A stretch of DNA of 64,000 bases, from NCBI GenBank assembly GCA_015178975.1, contig WHVD01000044.1, positions 186,001 to 250,000 on the forward strand, given 5' to 3'. The notes under the pieces are model-generated. The model was given only the letters and a program-made list of their open reading frames with translations. It did not search any database and was not told the origin of the DNA. Below, in pieces: positions 23,170-33,243 of this stretch. Both the position numbers and the translations under genes were made by a program. This stretch comes from Hysterangium stoloniferum (taxonomy: Eukaryota; Basidiomycota; Agaricomycetes; Hysterangiales; Hysterangiaceae). How positions within the stretch are numbered: position 1 is the stretch's first letter; every line of letters begins with the position of its first letter.

Positions 23170-25679
23170 ATGCCACCAAGAAGAAAAGCGCACACACAAG
23201 CATCATTACCTGGACCGTCGACTCTTCATTCCCTGTTAACTTTGTATACCAGCCAGACACTCACAAACCAGCTGGAAGCCATGAAAGAAGCCCGTATCAA
23301 AGAAGTCCCAGAAAACCAAGACAAATCCAAGCATGAGGACAAGTCCATGGCCCCTGAAAAGGGCAAGGGTGTCGAAAATCCTCCATCTAACGATTGACCA
23401 CGGCTTTCGGATCACGTCTCTAAGTATTTAGCAATCACTTTAGAAAGGTTGATGAATCATATTCTCGGAGAAGGTAAAAAAAAGGATCTGGAACCTCTGC
23501 GGTCAAAAGTCAATGCTCCGGAACCCTTCACAGGTTCCAACCACCCAAACAAACTCTCTACTTTCCTCATGCAATGTCACTTCAATTTCCGCGATCAATC
23601 CGCTGCATTCTCCATGGACTCCCGAAAAGTCAACTATGCACTTTCATACTTGTCAGGATCCATGTTGAAATGGTTCGAACTGGCTTTTAGTGGACTTTCC
23701 GAGGAAGAGCTGCTTTGGCTCGAAGATTGGGATACTTTTGTTGAGGAGCTTGAAACCAACTTTGGCCCATATAACCTGACCAGAGAAGCTGAGAATAGTC
23801 TCACTAATCTTCGCATGAAGGACATGCAGCACATCACAGACTATATTGTCCAATTCAATAACCTTGCAGCTCATTGTCAGTGGGGCAATCCCGCTCTCCG
23901 CCACCAATTCTATGACAGTCCCACCTTAAAGACGAAGTCTCAAAAGGAGAAGATGGCAAGCCAAAAACCCTGTCCCATATACACCTTAAGGCTCAAAATG
24001 TGGACACACACTATTGGGAACGTCGCACGGAAGTTGCCCACGAGACCTCTGTGGACAAAGTGAACAAGTTTATGGCCAATAAAAACAACAACAACAACTT
24101 GTCAACCAGCAACCAGAACTCCACACAATCTGACAAGAAGAACAATAAAAAGTCTTCTAACAACAACAACAACAACAACAATAACAACAACAACAACAAT
24201 AACAACAACAACAACAATAACAACAACAACAACAACAACAATAACAATAACAACAATAACAACAACAACAACAATAACAACAACAACAACAATAACAACA
24301 ACAACAACAATAATAACAACAACAACAATAACAACAACAACAACAACAAAGGTCAACAGTCTGGCAAGCAAACTGGAAAACCCGACCTCACAGGCAAGCT
24401 TGGACCCAATGGCAAATTGACCCCACAAGAAAGACAACGTCATATGGACAATAACCTCTGTCTCTTGTGCAGAAAACCCAGTCATCGAGTCCCAGAATGT
24501 CCACTGGCAAAGCAAACTCTGCAAAGGGTCGAACAGCCAAGGCCTCCATGGAAACTTCATCAAAGGACAAACTGGCTTCCAACTCGAAAAAAGAGTGAGC
24601 AACCCCACAGACTCCATGCAGGTTGGGGGTTGTGTTGCCTCTCTGCACATTCAAGAGTTTACCCATCTCAATGCATCTGCTCTTCGCATTCTGATTTGGT
24701 TTTTATTAAACTTATGTCTAATATGATTCCGAAATTTGTTTTTTCAGCCCTTATAGATTCCAGCTCGACTCATTGTTTTTTACATACAAAATTCACACAA
24801 AAAAATCTGTTGTCAACTTATCTGATAAATCCCGTCAGCCTCCACCTTTTCAATGGCACAAGTAATTCAGTTGTCACCCAAGCTTGTGATTTATCCATCA
24901 GTTTCCCATGTGGAACATCTCAGTTGGTCACTTTCTATGTGACCCAGTTAGACTCAAGTTGCTTGGTTGTCCTAGGACACAACTGGCTTACCCGCTACAA
25001 TCTGTTGATTGACTGGGTAGCTAACAGTATAACTTTCTGGACACCCGTGGCAGCCGAGGAAATTGTACCTGACATGGCCTCCATGGCACCCATGGCCTTC
25101 CCAGCACCTGCAGTCTCAAGGACTCCTATTCCAATGGCACCCATGGCTTCCCCGGAACCCACGGCACCTCCATCTATTTCCCTGATTAATGCTGCAGCTT
25201 TTATTAGGGCTACAAAAATGGACAGGTCCCAGGCATTCACTATCAATTTAAAAATTGATGAAGCAACTGGCTGTTTTTCAACCCTGGTATCTAAATATGA
25301 GCAAGCCGCCGATCCAGAAGGTGTCCCGGAGAAATATCATGACTTCACAGATGTTTTTAGTAAGTGGAAAGCTGACCGGCTTCCACCCCACAGAGAGTAT
25401 GACTTAAAAATTGACCTCAAAGAAGGTGCCCAGCTACCCCTGGGACATATTTACCTCCTCTCATCCATGGAACTTTCCACAATCCGCGATTTCCTGGATG
25501 AACATCTGTCCATAGGCTTTATCAGACCCTCTAAGTCTCCTTTTGGAGCACCTGTTCTTTTTGTCAAGAAAAAGGATGGTTCCCTTAGACTATGTGTTGA
25601 TTTCAGAGGACTCAATACTGTCACAAAAAAAGATAAGTATCCACTTCCACTTATATCTGATCTGCTCAATGCTCCACAG
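23170..25679 (+). pseudogene. Gypsy B gag, protease and start of RT
   Basis: 23170-23397 is a basic N-terminal gag piece and 23449-24063 is the capsid core (FELAFSGLSEEELLWLEDWD). A frame change leads into 24000-25679, which holds the CCHC-type knuckle [14 protein letters not shown]. Next come the protease motif [11 protein letters not shown], in which the Gly of DSGS is Ser, and the RT start ([40 protein letters not shown]). The coding region stops at LLNAPQ where another LTR begins at 25680. RT palm, RNase H and integrase are missing. The element follows LTR B in the same orientation. Confidence 0.88.
24158..24349 (+). repeat. (AAC/AAT)n tract coding poly-Asn in Gypsy B gag
   Basis: About 64 consecutive Asn codons (AAC with some AAT) lie between capsid and zinc knuckle, in frame. 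The antisense frames give long poly-Leu and poly-Val readings that are artefacts of the repeat. Confidence 0.95.
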
Positions 25680-26280
25680 TGTGAAGAGTGGTGAAAGTTC
25701 TAACCATTCTATATACAATTTAGGTACGACACGACGATGTATTGACTATCTAAGTCTAATACAGACCAAACACATATTGACTGTTTATGTAGTTCAATAC
25801 GGTCGAGTGAATTAGCTATCTAAAGTAGAATAGAGAGCTAAAACAAATAAAGGAGAATTGACTGTAAAGTATGATTCTGAATGACTGCTTGAGTGTTGAA
25901 GAGAATAACAAGAGAGTCAAATAACAGAGTAGTGCAGATGTAGTCCACACAGATTGAGATAATGATTTGAGTTTCGACTAGTATAGTTCGAAGCTCTGAT
26001 TGCACTAGTAGTTAAAGCCCATCTGTGACGGTCAAGACAATACCCCAATCACAACTTACAGGACACTGGGTAAGTCATGGTTGTGGGGTAAAAAGTGTCT
26101 GAGTTCTAACTACCGGTGCTAGAATACATAAGTCTGGTGTGTATGTGCCCACAAGAGTCAATGTACCGAATGCATAGGTTGTCAACCTAATTATATGCGT
26201 ATAATAAAATAGAGAAAAAATAGAAAAAATAATAGAAATATAGTATGAGCTTGTCCAGACTATATTTCCAGAGTATATTT
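25680..26280 (-). repeat. LTR, family C, inverted
   Basis: Begins TGTGAAGAGTGG on the plus strand and matches the reverse of 53984-54608, including GACTATATTTCC near its far end. No target-site duplication is visible. The left flank is Gypsy B RT, while the right flank is a piece of the Zn-cluster gene at 47.1 kb. This is a mosaic junction rather than a simple solo-LTR insertion. Confidence 0.8.
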
Positions 26281-26356
26281 GCTACTGGAAGTCTGGGCAG
26301 GGCCCAGGCTGTTGGCCATGTGCACACCTCAAAGTGAGGTGCTCACTCATTCACAA
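26281..26356 (+). pseudogene. Fragment of the Zn2Cys6-cluster gene
   Basis: About 76 bases are almost identical to 47143-47213 (GGCCCAGGCTGTTGGCCATG, CACCTCAAAGTGAGGTGCTC). They code for the second half of the cysteine cluster seen in the gene at 46.6-47.6 kb. It breaks off at CATTCACAA. Confidence 0.8.
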
Positions 26357-26713
26357 TGTCACAACTGTCACATGTCACAATATTGTCACAAACATTCAAA
26401 GGTAACCTTCGACAACTCTTCAACTTATCAAATTCAACTCGACAAAACCAAACATTATTCAACACCATCGAATCTCTTTCAACATGTCTCATTTCGATGT
26501 CATGTATGATTTCATTATTAGTTCATAACATAGTCATAACAATACGACAAAAAGCATAAAAGGGCTACAGAAGGAGCGAGGGAAGTCAGTCGAAATATCT
26601 GTTAATTAGTGATACATACTAGTAATCTATCTTGTCGTAACTTCTTCGACAAATACTTCTGTGAGTTCTCACGACTGGTAATAGCCTCTTACTTCATTGA
26701 CAGGGCGAATATA
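26357..26713. other. No recognisable feature
   Basis: AT-rich stretch between the Zn-cluster fragment and the Tc1 element. It has repeated GTCACA words near 26360-26390 and no gene. Confidence 0.35.
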
Positions 26714-26715
26714 TA

Positions 26716-28303
26716 CAGTGACTCAAAAAACCCTTTGCATGTTTTGTACTTCAGACTTATATCCCTGATAACTCAAAGAATAAAAATCCAAAAATATCAA
26801 GAATATTTGTGAACATGCACTATCATATCTTGATTGTGGAAGTATGGTGCCATTACATAAGCTCCAAATATGGAAATATTACAAATATTTATATACAAGA
26901 GACTTATGCGAAGGGTTTTTTTGCTGGCAACTTTGATGACTATAATGCTTACAGTCATGTGACCTTGTTGATTGTTTACCTCCAATTGGGTCATATTAAC
27001 AAAATCATGTGATGTCACATGACCATGTTGTACTGGAGTATAAATATATGGTCTTTAGCAACCAGCAATGCTCCAATTCCCAAAATGCACACTTTGTCTC
27101 TTGCCAGCCAGAATCATATCCTCTCATTGCTTGATGTTGGCCATTCAGCTAGCCACATTGCAGCTTTTACTGGTCATAGCATTTTCACAGTCTCTAAGCT
27201 TCACTCTAAGCATTGTTCTCATCTCTCTAAGTCCATTGGTGGTCATCCCTCAAAGCTTTCCCCTACCAACATTCACTATGCACAGCACCTCATCAGCTCT
27301 GGGAAGGCTGACACTGCTGTTGATGTGGCCAAAGCTCTTAGGAGTGTCACCAACCAGTTCATCTGCACCCAAACTGTGTACAATAGTCTTAATATGGTTG
27401 GGAATGCCTCAATAACCCTTCTAATGTTTGGTACTTCAGATTTACATCCCTGATAACTCAGAGAATAAAAATGCAAAAATATCAAAGATATTTGTGAATA
27501 TGCTCTATCATATCTATATTATGGAAATACAGTGCCATTACATAAGCTCCAAATATGGAAATACTACAAATATTTATATATAGGAGACTTATTGGAAGGG
27601 ATTTTTTGTGAGGTTTGGAGAAGGATTTGTGATGTTATGGGCTACATGCTGTGGGAAGGACCTGGGTATTCTTTCAAGATAGATGAGAGGATGGATGGGG
27701 ACCTTTATTTTAAGATTATAGAGAAGGACCTTCAAGCCAGCTTCAGCTATTATAGAAAATATGTGGGTGATGTCATCTTTCAGCAAGATCATGACCTTGA
27801 ACATACCTGCAAGAAGGCCCAGACTTGGTTTCAAGATAATGATTTCAATGTTCTCCAATGGCCAGCACAGTCTCCAGACCTCAACCCCATTGAACACTTG
27901 TGGGACTATGAAAAGAGGAGGCTAAGGGATACTGGTGTTGTGGGAGAGGGTGGAGGAGGAGTGGAACAAGATTGATGCAGAGGTGTGTCAGAATTTGATT
28001 GAGAGTATGCCTAGGAGGGTTGTAGCTGTGTTGAAGGCAAAGGGTGGCTATACTAAGTACTAAATATAAGTAGTTTTGTGGGTCAGAGTGGTCAGCAAAA
28101 AAACCCTTCACATGAGTCTCTTGTATATAAATATTTGTAATATTTCCATATTTGGAGTTTATGTAATGGCATCATACTTCCATATTCTAGATATGATAGA
28201 GCATATTCACAAATACTTTTGATATTTTTGCATTTTTATTCTTTGAGTTATCAGGGATATAAGTCTGAAGGGTGAAACATGCAAAGGGTTTTTTGAGTCA
28301 CTG
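26716..28303 (+). mobile_element. Tc1/mariner-type DNA transposon remnant
   Basis: The element begins CAGTGACTCAAAAAACCC and ends with its complement, and is flanked by TA at 26714-26715 and 28304-28305, as for Tc1/mariner insertions. The terminal inverted repeats are about 210 bp (26716-26933 and about 28095-28303). The transposase gene lies between them. A third copy of the inner part of the left TIR sits inside the gene at about 27420-27597. Confidence 0.88.
27088..27975 (+). pseudogene. Tc1/mariner transposase, internally deleted
   Basis: The N-terminal part (27088-27415) contains a helix-turn-helix-like DNA-binding region: ILSLLDVGHSASHIAAFTG, IGGHPSKLSPTNIHYAQHLI. The C-terminal part (27598-27975) contains GYSFKIDERMDGDLYFKII, VIFQQDHDLEHTCKKAQTWF and LQWPAQSPDLNPIEHLWDY, the second Asp region and third acidic motif of the DDE/D catalytic domain. 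The region that should carry the first catalytic Asp (WSDE type) is replaced by about 175 bp of TIR-derived sequence. The enzyme cannot be active. The usual DNDPKH is DHDLEH here. Confidence 0.85.
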
Positions 28304-28305
28304 TA

Positions 28306-28611
28306 CTTCGTCAAATGAGGCTTTCGAGTTCAATTAGTAGAATATTATTCAACTTTATTGAAGAATAATCGATTCGTGACAGTCCATGGCATGTGAGAAA
28401 CAGAAAGGACTATGGATCGACAGTGTCATCATAAGAGAACAAAGGCGTGAGAGTCCTTCATACCCTCAGCTGGACGTTGTGCCAAACTACTCCCGGCAAG
28501 CTAGGGATCATGTGACACTCAACACTATACAATTATATTTTGTTGGCCGAGTTATTCCCTGACTTCAATGTTGAAAAATTGAGGTCTTTATGTAATTTCT
28601 GCTCTATGGAA
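28306..28611. other. Flank with an Ngaro A-segment fragment
   Basis: At about 28440-28530, GGCGTGAGAGTCCTTCATAC and CTACTCCCGGCAAGC match the A segment of the 37.9-45.1 kb element. The rest has no recognised feature. Confidence 0.5.
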
Positions 28612-28964
28612 ACAATGCAGACTTCAGCGCACGTGTCAAGATCGACAAGATACCCCTACCATCGAGTGAGTGATTGAGCTTCAAACGTATCATTATCCCA
28701 TTACTAAAATTTTCTGGATTTTATAGTATTGTTGCTACCCATGGGTTCGATGGGCATCGCGAAAAGTCCTGGACAGCCGATAACGGGAAGCTCTGGCTTC
28801 GGGACTTTCTCCCACAGGCTTTACCTACGGCGCGGATTTTATCGTATGGTTACGATGCCTACACAGAGAGTTCATTGTCTGAACAGACTTTATATGGCCA
28901 TGCACAGGATTTCCTTGCAAAACTTTGCATATCTAGAGAAACAGGCGACGCTAAGGTTCACTGA
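28612..28964 (+). pseudogene. SERAC1/SesB-like alpha/beta-hydrolase fragment
   Basis: Exon 1 ends at 28665 (RQDTPTI), the intron runs 28666-28726 (GTGAGT..TATAG), and exon 2 from 28727 reads DIVATHGFDGHREKSW, NGKLWLRDFLP, ARILSYGYDAYTESS, LYGHAQDFLAKL. This is the N-terminal part of the DUF676/SERAC1-type hydrolase fold. In fungi it occurs alone or as the first domain of NLR-like STAND proteins (SesB type). The nucleophile elbow (GxSxG) and the rest are missing; the frame ends at about 28964. The related piece at 49182-49529 has the same intron position. Confidence 0.75.
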
Positions 28965-28983
28965 CCGAAAGTCTCTCCATATG

Positions 28984-31260
28984 CACGAGGTAATTATGTT
29001 CTCTGGCATGATTATTGCACACATTATGCTCTACCGTATGTATAGCTCTCGTCTGCCTTGCTTTCAACTCATTTCGGTATGAAATAAGCCCTCATCTCAT
29101 TGTCATTGGATCGATCATTGCCTTATTTCAGGATAGGGAATGGGATTACTATTTTTCTATGGCGAAATCTTTATAATTATATTTTAAGAAAATAGATAAC
29201 ATCTAAGGCCCTCGACGCAACATTGACACGTGCTTGCTACAGGTCGTGAAAGCGAGGGGCTATCAAATAAGAATCTATTTAAACGTATGTATCTTTGCTC
29301 CCAAGGGTTTTCATCGGAATGCTATCGGCAAGACATAGTGTTATACCTTTGTTCCGGGCAACGGGCAACATCAAATGACAGCAAATTTCTCGCTTATATA
29401 AACCTGTGATGATTTTTTGTCGTAGATGTGGACAGCGTGAAAAAATGTGCTCGTGCGGGGGAACCAACAATTGTAGCATGTAAACAACGCAAATACCGTG
29501 TTCGGAGAAGCCATTCTGCTGTTTGTAGCCCCCAAATATCGGTGAGCTATTTTTGCAGATTCTTGATCCTTCGGTGAAGGAAAAGAATCAGCCTAATGAA
29601 GAAGGCGATCGTTTCCTTGGTGTCTGGACCGACGGCAGGCTCACTGATACTACACATCAGCCTTACACCCAACGCCAGTTTTCCCACTGACTGGGCCACT
29701 CTGAATTTACTCTCGCGTTGTATAGATAGAAAATCTTTGTTTCAAACGCACTTCAACCGTTTTTCCATATTTCCTAAACCGTTGGGTTATATTTCTATCA
29801 TCATATCTATATCCTCCGAAGCGCCTCCGACCGGCCATTCGCTAATTCCCGCGAAAGTGTTTCTGTCACCTTCTACACCTCCAAAACTGTAATTGAAGTG
29901 CAACTTGAGAAATAACCCTTAAGAACGATATTAAGCCAAGTGTCACAGTACATGAAGAGGCGCAGCTTATCGTAGATCCATCACATGGCTCAGATTAGCA
30001 CCCGCACTAACAAGTTGTATAACAAGTCATATTCAAATAAAGTACCCTATACACCGCTATGGCGCCACCTACTGATTCAACACCCAGACCAGTTTGGCGT
30101 CCCGGTGTGTGAAGTGCGCAAGTTCATAGTCCGTCTTTGGCCAGAAGGGATCTTTGTTCACGTATGTTTCGAACCGCTCCCACAGTTGTTGCAACTCTGC
30201 CTCCACATTCCGTCCACTGTCCTGCCCTAATTTTTCCAAGCGTTTACAGTGCGCCTTTATATGGATGTATAAACAATTTTTGGTTATAAAGACCCCAACC
30301 TGTGACAAACCCAGACACGCGTCCCATGGACAAGTGTACACGGTGGCCAGCAATATGTCACGCCTGCTTGTTGAATTGATGATCAACTTATTGTGGTTCG
30401 CGTTTGGGTATGTCAGGGCAATTCTGAGATCCTTATAGGCATGAGCTTGCAGCCAATGCCTGGTGAGGTAAGAATTTTTCTTGAAACTCTTATAGCACAG
30501 CTTGCAAATTTTCAAGTCTGTAGGTGAATCGGCGCTGATGAACCTCATGATGTTCCCTACTTTCCCGAATGGGGTGGGAAATACTGCGGTCATGGTGGCG
30601 GCCCCAATAAGCGACGTGCTGACCGTGAAAAGACGGCCAAGCATGCGACTGGGTGGCGTCTTCATCTTCACTACCTTTTTGGCTCTTGTGGGCTTCATTA
30701 GGGTAGCGGAGGGGGAAGGGAACTGGGGGAGCATGGTCGTATCTGCAAATACTTCCTCTGGCCCCCTGGCCATTTCTCTACACGGTTCATGCTGCATGGC
30801 GCCGGACTTTGGCCCCATGGGTCTGTCGTGTTTTATAGTTAACTGGTCGGGGAAGCTGGAGTGGAGATGTGAGTTTAATAATAAATTTCTTAGTCGGCAT
30901 ATATTTATTTATGAAAATGCTTACTATATAAAACTCCCCCAGCGTGCGAAAGCATGTCGGTCAAATGGATTATCTGGGTGCTCCGGATTGGGGGGCGTGA
31001 GGGTGGCAGTCTGTGGTCCACTCATATGGGATTTTTCCCCGAAATCGCGGTGCAATATGCTGCTTTCATCAATAAAAGTCATTGATTATTGGCAAATGGA
31101 ATTTACCAGGATTCCATCCTGGTAGATCTACTATGATATTCATGAGCTACAAAACAAATTTAGTTTGATCTCCGCTCTAAATTTCTGGCTCAGATTGAGG
31201 CCAATGAGGATGGAACAAACCTGATGGCGCCCGCTGATTTGAGTAGGCAGGCATTGCTGT
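28984..31260 (+). repeat. Segmental duplication, copy 1
   Basis: This 2.3-kb stretch is repeated in the same direction at 34929-37160, from GAGGTAATTATGTTCTCTGG to GTAGGCAGGCATTGCTGTTG, with scattered substitutions and small indels. Copy 1 extends further to about 33.2 kb in the comparison with the inverted copy (46275 to 45078 and 37904 to 37345). Confidence 0.88.
30069..30818 (-). CDS. C2H2 zinc-finger-like hypothetical protein
   Basis: An uninterrupted frame with ATG at 30818 gives 249 residues. It contains a good C2H2 finger, CKLCYKSFKKNSYL..H....H (C-x2-C-x12-H-x4-H), about residues 105-130. A second looser Cys/His set, CPWDACLGLSQ ... HIKAHC, follows. The end is acidic and aromatic (FETYVNKDPFWPKTDYELAH). 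Function is unknown; a nucleic-acid-binding role is inferred from the finger alone. It sits in the duplicated block, and its copy at 35982-36716 is broken. No intron is evident. It may be part of an unrecognised mobile element, because the block is repeated. Confidence 0.55.
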   Translation of the reverse strand: MGPKSGAMQHEPCREMARGPEEVFADTTMLPQFPSPSATLMKPTRAKKVVKMKTPPSRMLGRLFTVSTSLIGAATMTAVFPTPFGKVGNIMRFISADSPTDLKICKLCYKSFKKNSYLTRHWLQAHAYKDLRIALTYPNANHNKLIINSTSRRDILLATVYTCPWDACLGLSQVGVFITKNCLYIHIKAHCKRLEKLGQDSGRNVEAELQQLWERFETYVNKDPFWPKTDYELAHFTHRDAKLVWVLNQ

Positions 31261-32455
31261 TGAACCAAAACTATCCGATCTCCGCGTGCGTTGGCTAGAA
31301 CTAAAAGGACGTAAGGAAACAAATATTTCAAGTTAACATGGATTTTTGCGCTAAAGATTACAATATTACCGATCTCTGTACTCAGACTCATTGAAGTGCA
31401 ACGCCGTCGATGGCCCACCAGGGACATGTGCGATCGTGGGGAGAAAAGGCGATGTCCCCACGCTGCCTGTGTGCAGAGAATGACTCCCCAATGTAGCACC
31501 CAAACCAGCTCGTCCCTCCTCCATTCTGCGAAGAAAACATGATGAGTATACGTAAAAGGTCGCACAATATCTTATATGAAGCTTCGTACGTCTGAATGTC
31601 TATATCCCCCACTCCGTCCGGGTCTCTTTCAGTACTTGAAGACCTACCGCCACAATCAAACATGTCATCAGTCCTCCATTCTTGAATAAAGTGGAAGTCG
31701 AAAGGAAAATACACACTCTGCATCGTTTTCAGCGTGGGTCTGATGGTGGATAATTCTCCAGACGTCCATGTGGAATGTGAGTGAGGTGGGTGAAGTGGTC
31801 GGAATCGATGGATGGCTATCTGAACCTGCCCCGAAGCGAGCTTCCCACACCTGTCAAAATACTATTGTAATTATTCATATTCCTACCTCGTGCCATCCTT
31901 CAGGCACGCATAGATTTATTCAAATTCACATATTAAAGCATGATTTCGAGACGACAGGGCTGGAGAGGCTTAACATCAAAACTCAATGTAATAGACTTGT
32001 CACGTTGACCAACTTGAGTGGTCTATTATATGTAAACCGTTGACGACAGAGAATGGGCATTTTATTCAGGTTTTTGTATAAAACGTGTCCCACCCGGATT
32101 ATCCAAAAAGACGATTTCCGGTTTGTTGTGTATATTGCATTATGGAAGCCTGTAGAGAGCGGCCAAACCAGAAAGCCGCTTCAATCTGGAGCAGACATGC
32201 ATTGATTCGAAGCAACTCTGACTACTGAGCCTTGGCCGATTGTCAACCCATACTCAATGTGTTGTGGTTGTAACTCTGCTGAATTCTATGTAGGTTTATT
32301 CGTAGTATAGGGCTTAAGTGCTGCAGAACCTAGATATGAGTGCGATAATTCCGGCGCTATCTCACGTGACTAGTCGCGTGTTGAGCAGCAGACTCAGTCA
32401 GTGTTTGACGTTCTCCTCCATCCCTTCCTGAACGCGAGATATCCTCCACCCAATC
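31261..32455. other. Duplicated stretch with unassigned open frames
   Basis: Frames on both strands are shared with the inverted copy at 45.1-46.0 kb: minus-strand MQSVYFPFDFHFIQEWRTDD (31723-31388) and plus-strand GEVVGIDGWLSEPAPKRASH (31768-32043). Both copies keep these readings open, but I recognise no domain and cannot say which strand is coding. Confidence 0.4.
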
Positions 32456-33243
32456 ATGCTGGTCACACTCGAATTCATCTTCCACTGATATCTCTACACG
32501 GCGCGCTTTAACCTCACTTTCCCTTACCGTGTCCAAGAGCAAGCGTATCGTAGTGGTGACTGGCGCGGGTATCTCCTGTTCATGTGGCATACCTGTAATT
32601 ACACACTAGTGTCTTCAAACGATATACGCTAACCTAAATTCGAAAGGATTTTTGTTTTTCAGATGGTCTGTACGCGCTCGTGAAGGCGAAGTACCCAGAT
32701 GCCGTTATGAAAGGCCGCGACCTATTCGACGCTGCGTTATTCCGCGATCCCACGTCCACCGCACTTTTCTATACATTTATGGCAGAACTGAAATCATCCA
32801 TCGACCTCGCGACCCCGTCCCCAACTCACTATTTTATCAAGACTCTGGACACTAAAGGGAAACTTCTGCGCTCCTACACCCAAAACATTGATGGACTAGA
32901 AGAAAGAGCAGGGCCGGCTTGCAGCTCATCAGAATCAGTGAAAAATACAGAAAAGGGAAAGGGTAAACTCAAGACAAAGGAGGTGCGGAATGTTCAGCTA
33001 CATGGTGATATACATCGCGTCAGGTGTTTAATGTGTGCGGCCAATTTTAAATGCACCTCTGAATACCTTGAAGCCTTTCGAGAGGGCAACCCACCGGACT
33101 GTCCTGAATGTAAAACTCGCTGTGAGTTCTCATAATATCCCATTCTCGTCAAAAATTCAAGCCACCCAGCCGAAGAGCGAATTGCACGTTCAGCCCGAGC
33201 ACTGAAAGTTGGTACCCTGCGTCCTTCAATTGTCTTATATTGT
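32456..33243 (+). pseudogene. Sirtuin (Sir2-family deacylase), truncated
   Basis: Exon 1 to 32594 carries the Rossmann start KRIVVVTGAGISCSCGIP. After an intron (32595-32646) the chain continues through KGRDLFDAALFRDPTSTAL, YTQNIDGLEERAG, the catalytic His in QLHGDIHRVRC, and zinc cysteines CLMCAANF and CPECKTR. A further intron (33122-33169) leads to EERIARSARALKVGTLRPS. Sirtuins remove acyl groups from lysines using NAD. The conserved PDFRSS is DFCFS here (CGT to TGT and TCT to TTT). The N-terminus has a 4-base deletion relative to the copy at 37.8 kb, and the 3' part (GTSLKV region) is missing after about 33243. Confidence 0.85.

Noticed and set aside
24011-24650. Minus-strand poly-Leu and poly-Val ORFs
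   Set aside because: Antisense readings of the AAC tract in Gypsy B gag.
25680-26280. Simple solo LTR insertion into Gypsy B
   Set aside because: No TSD, and the two flanks come from different loci.
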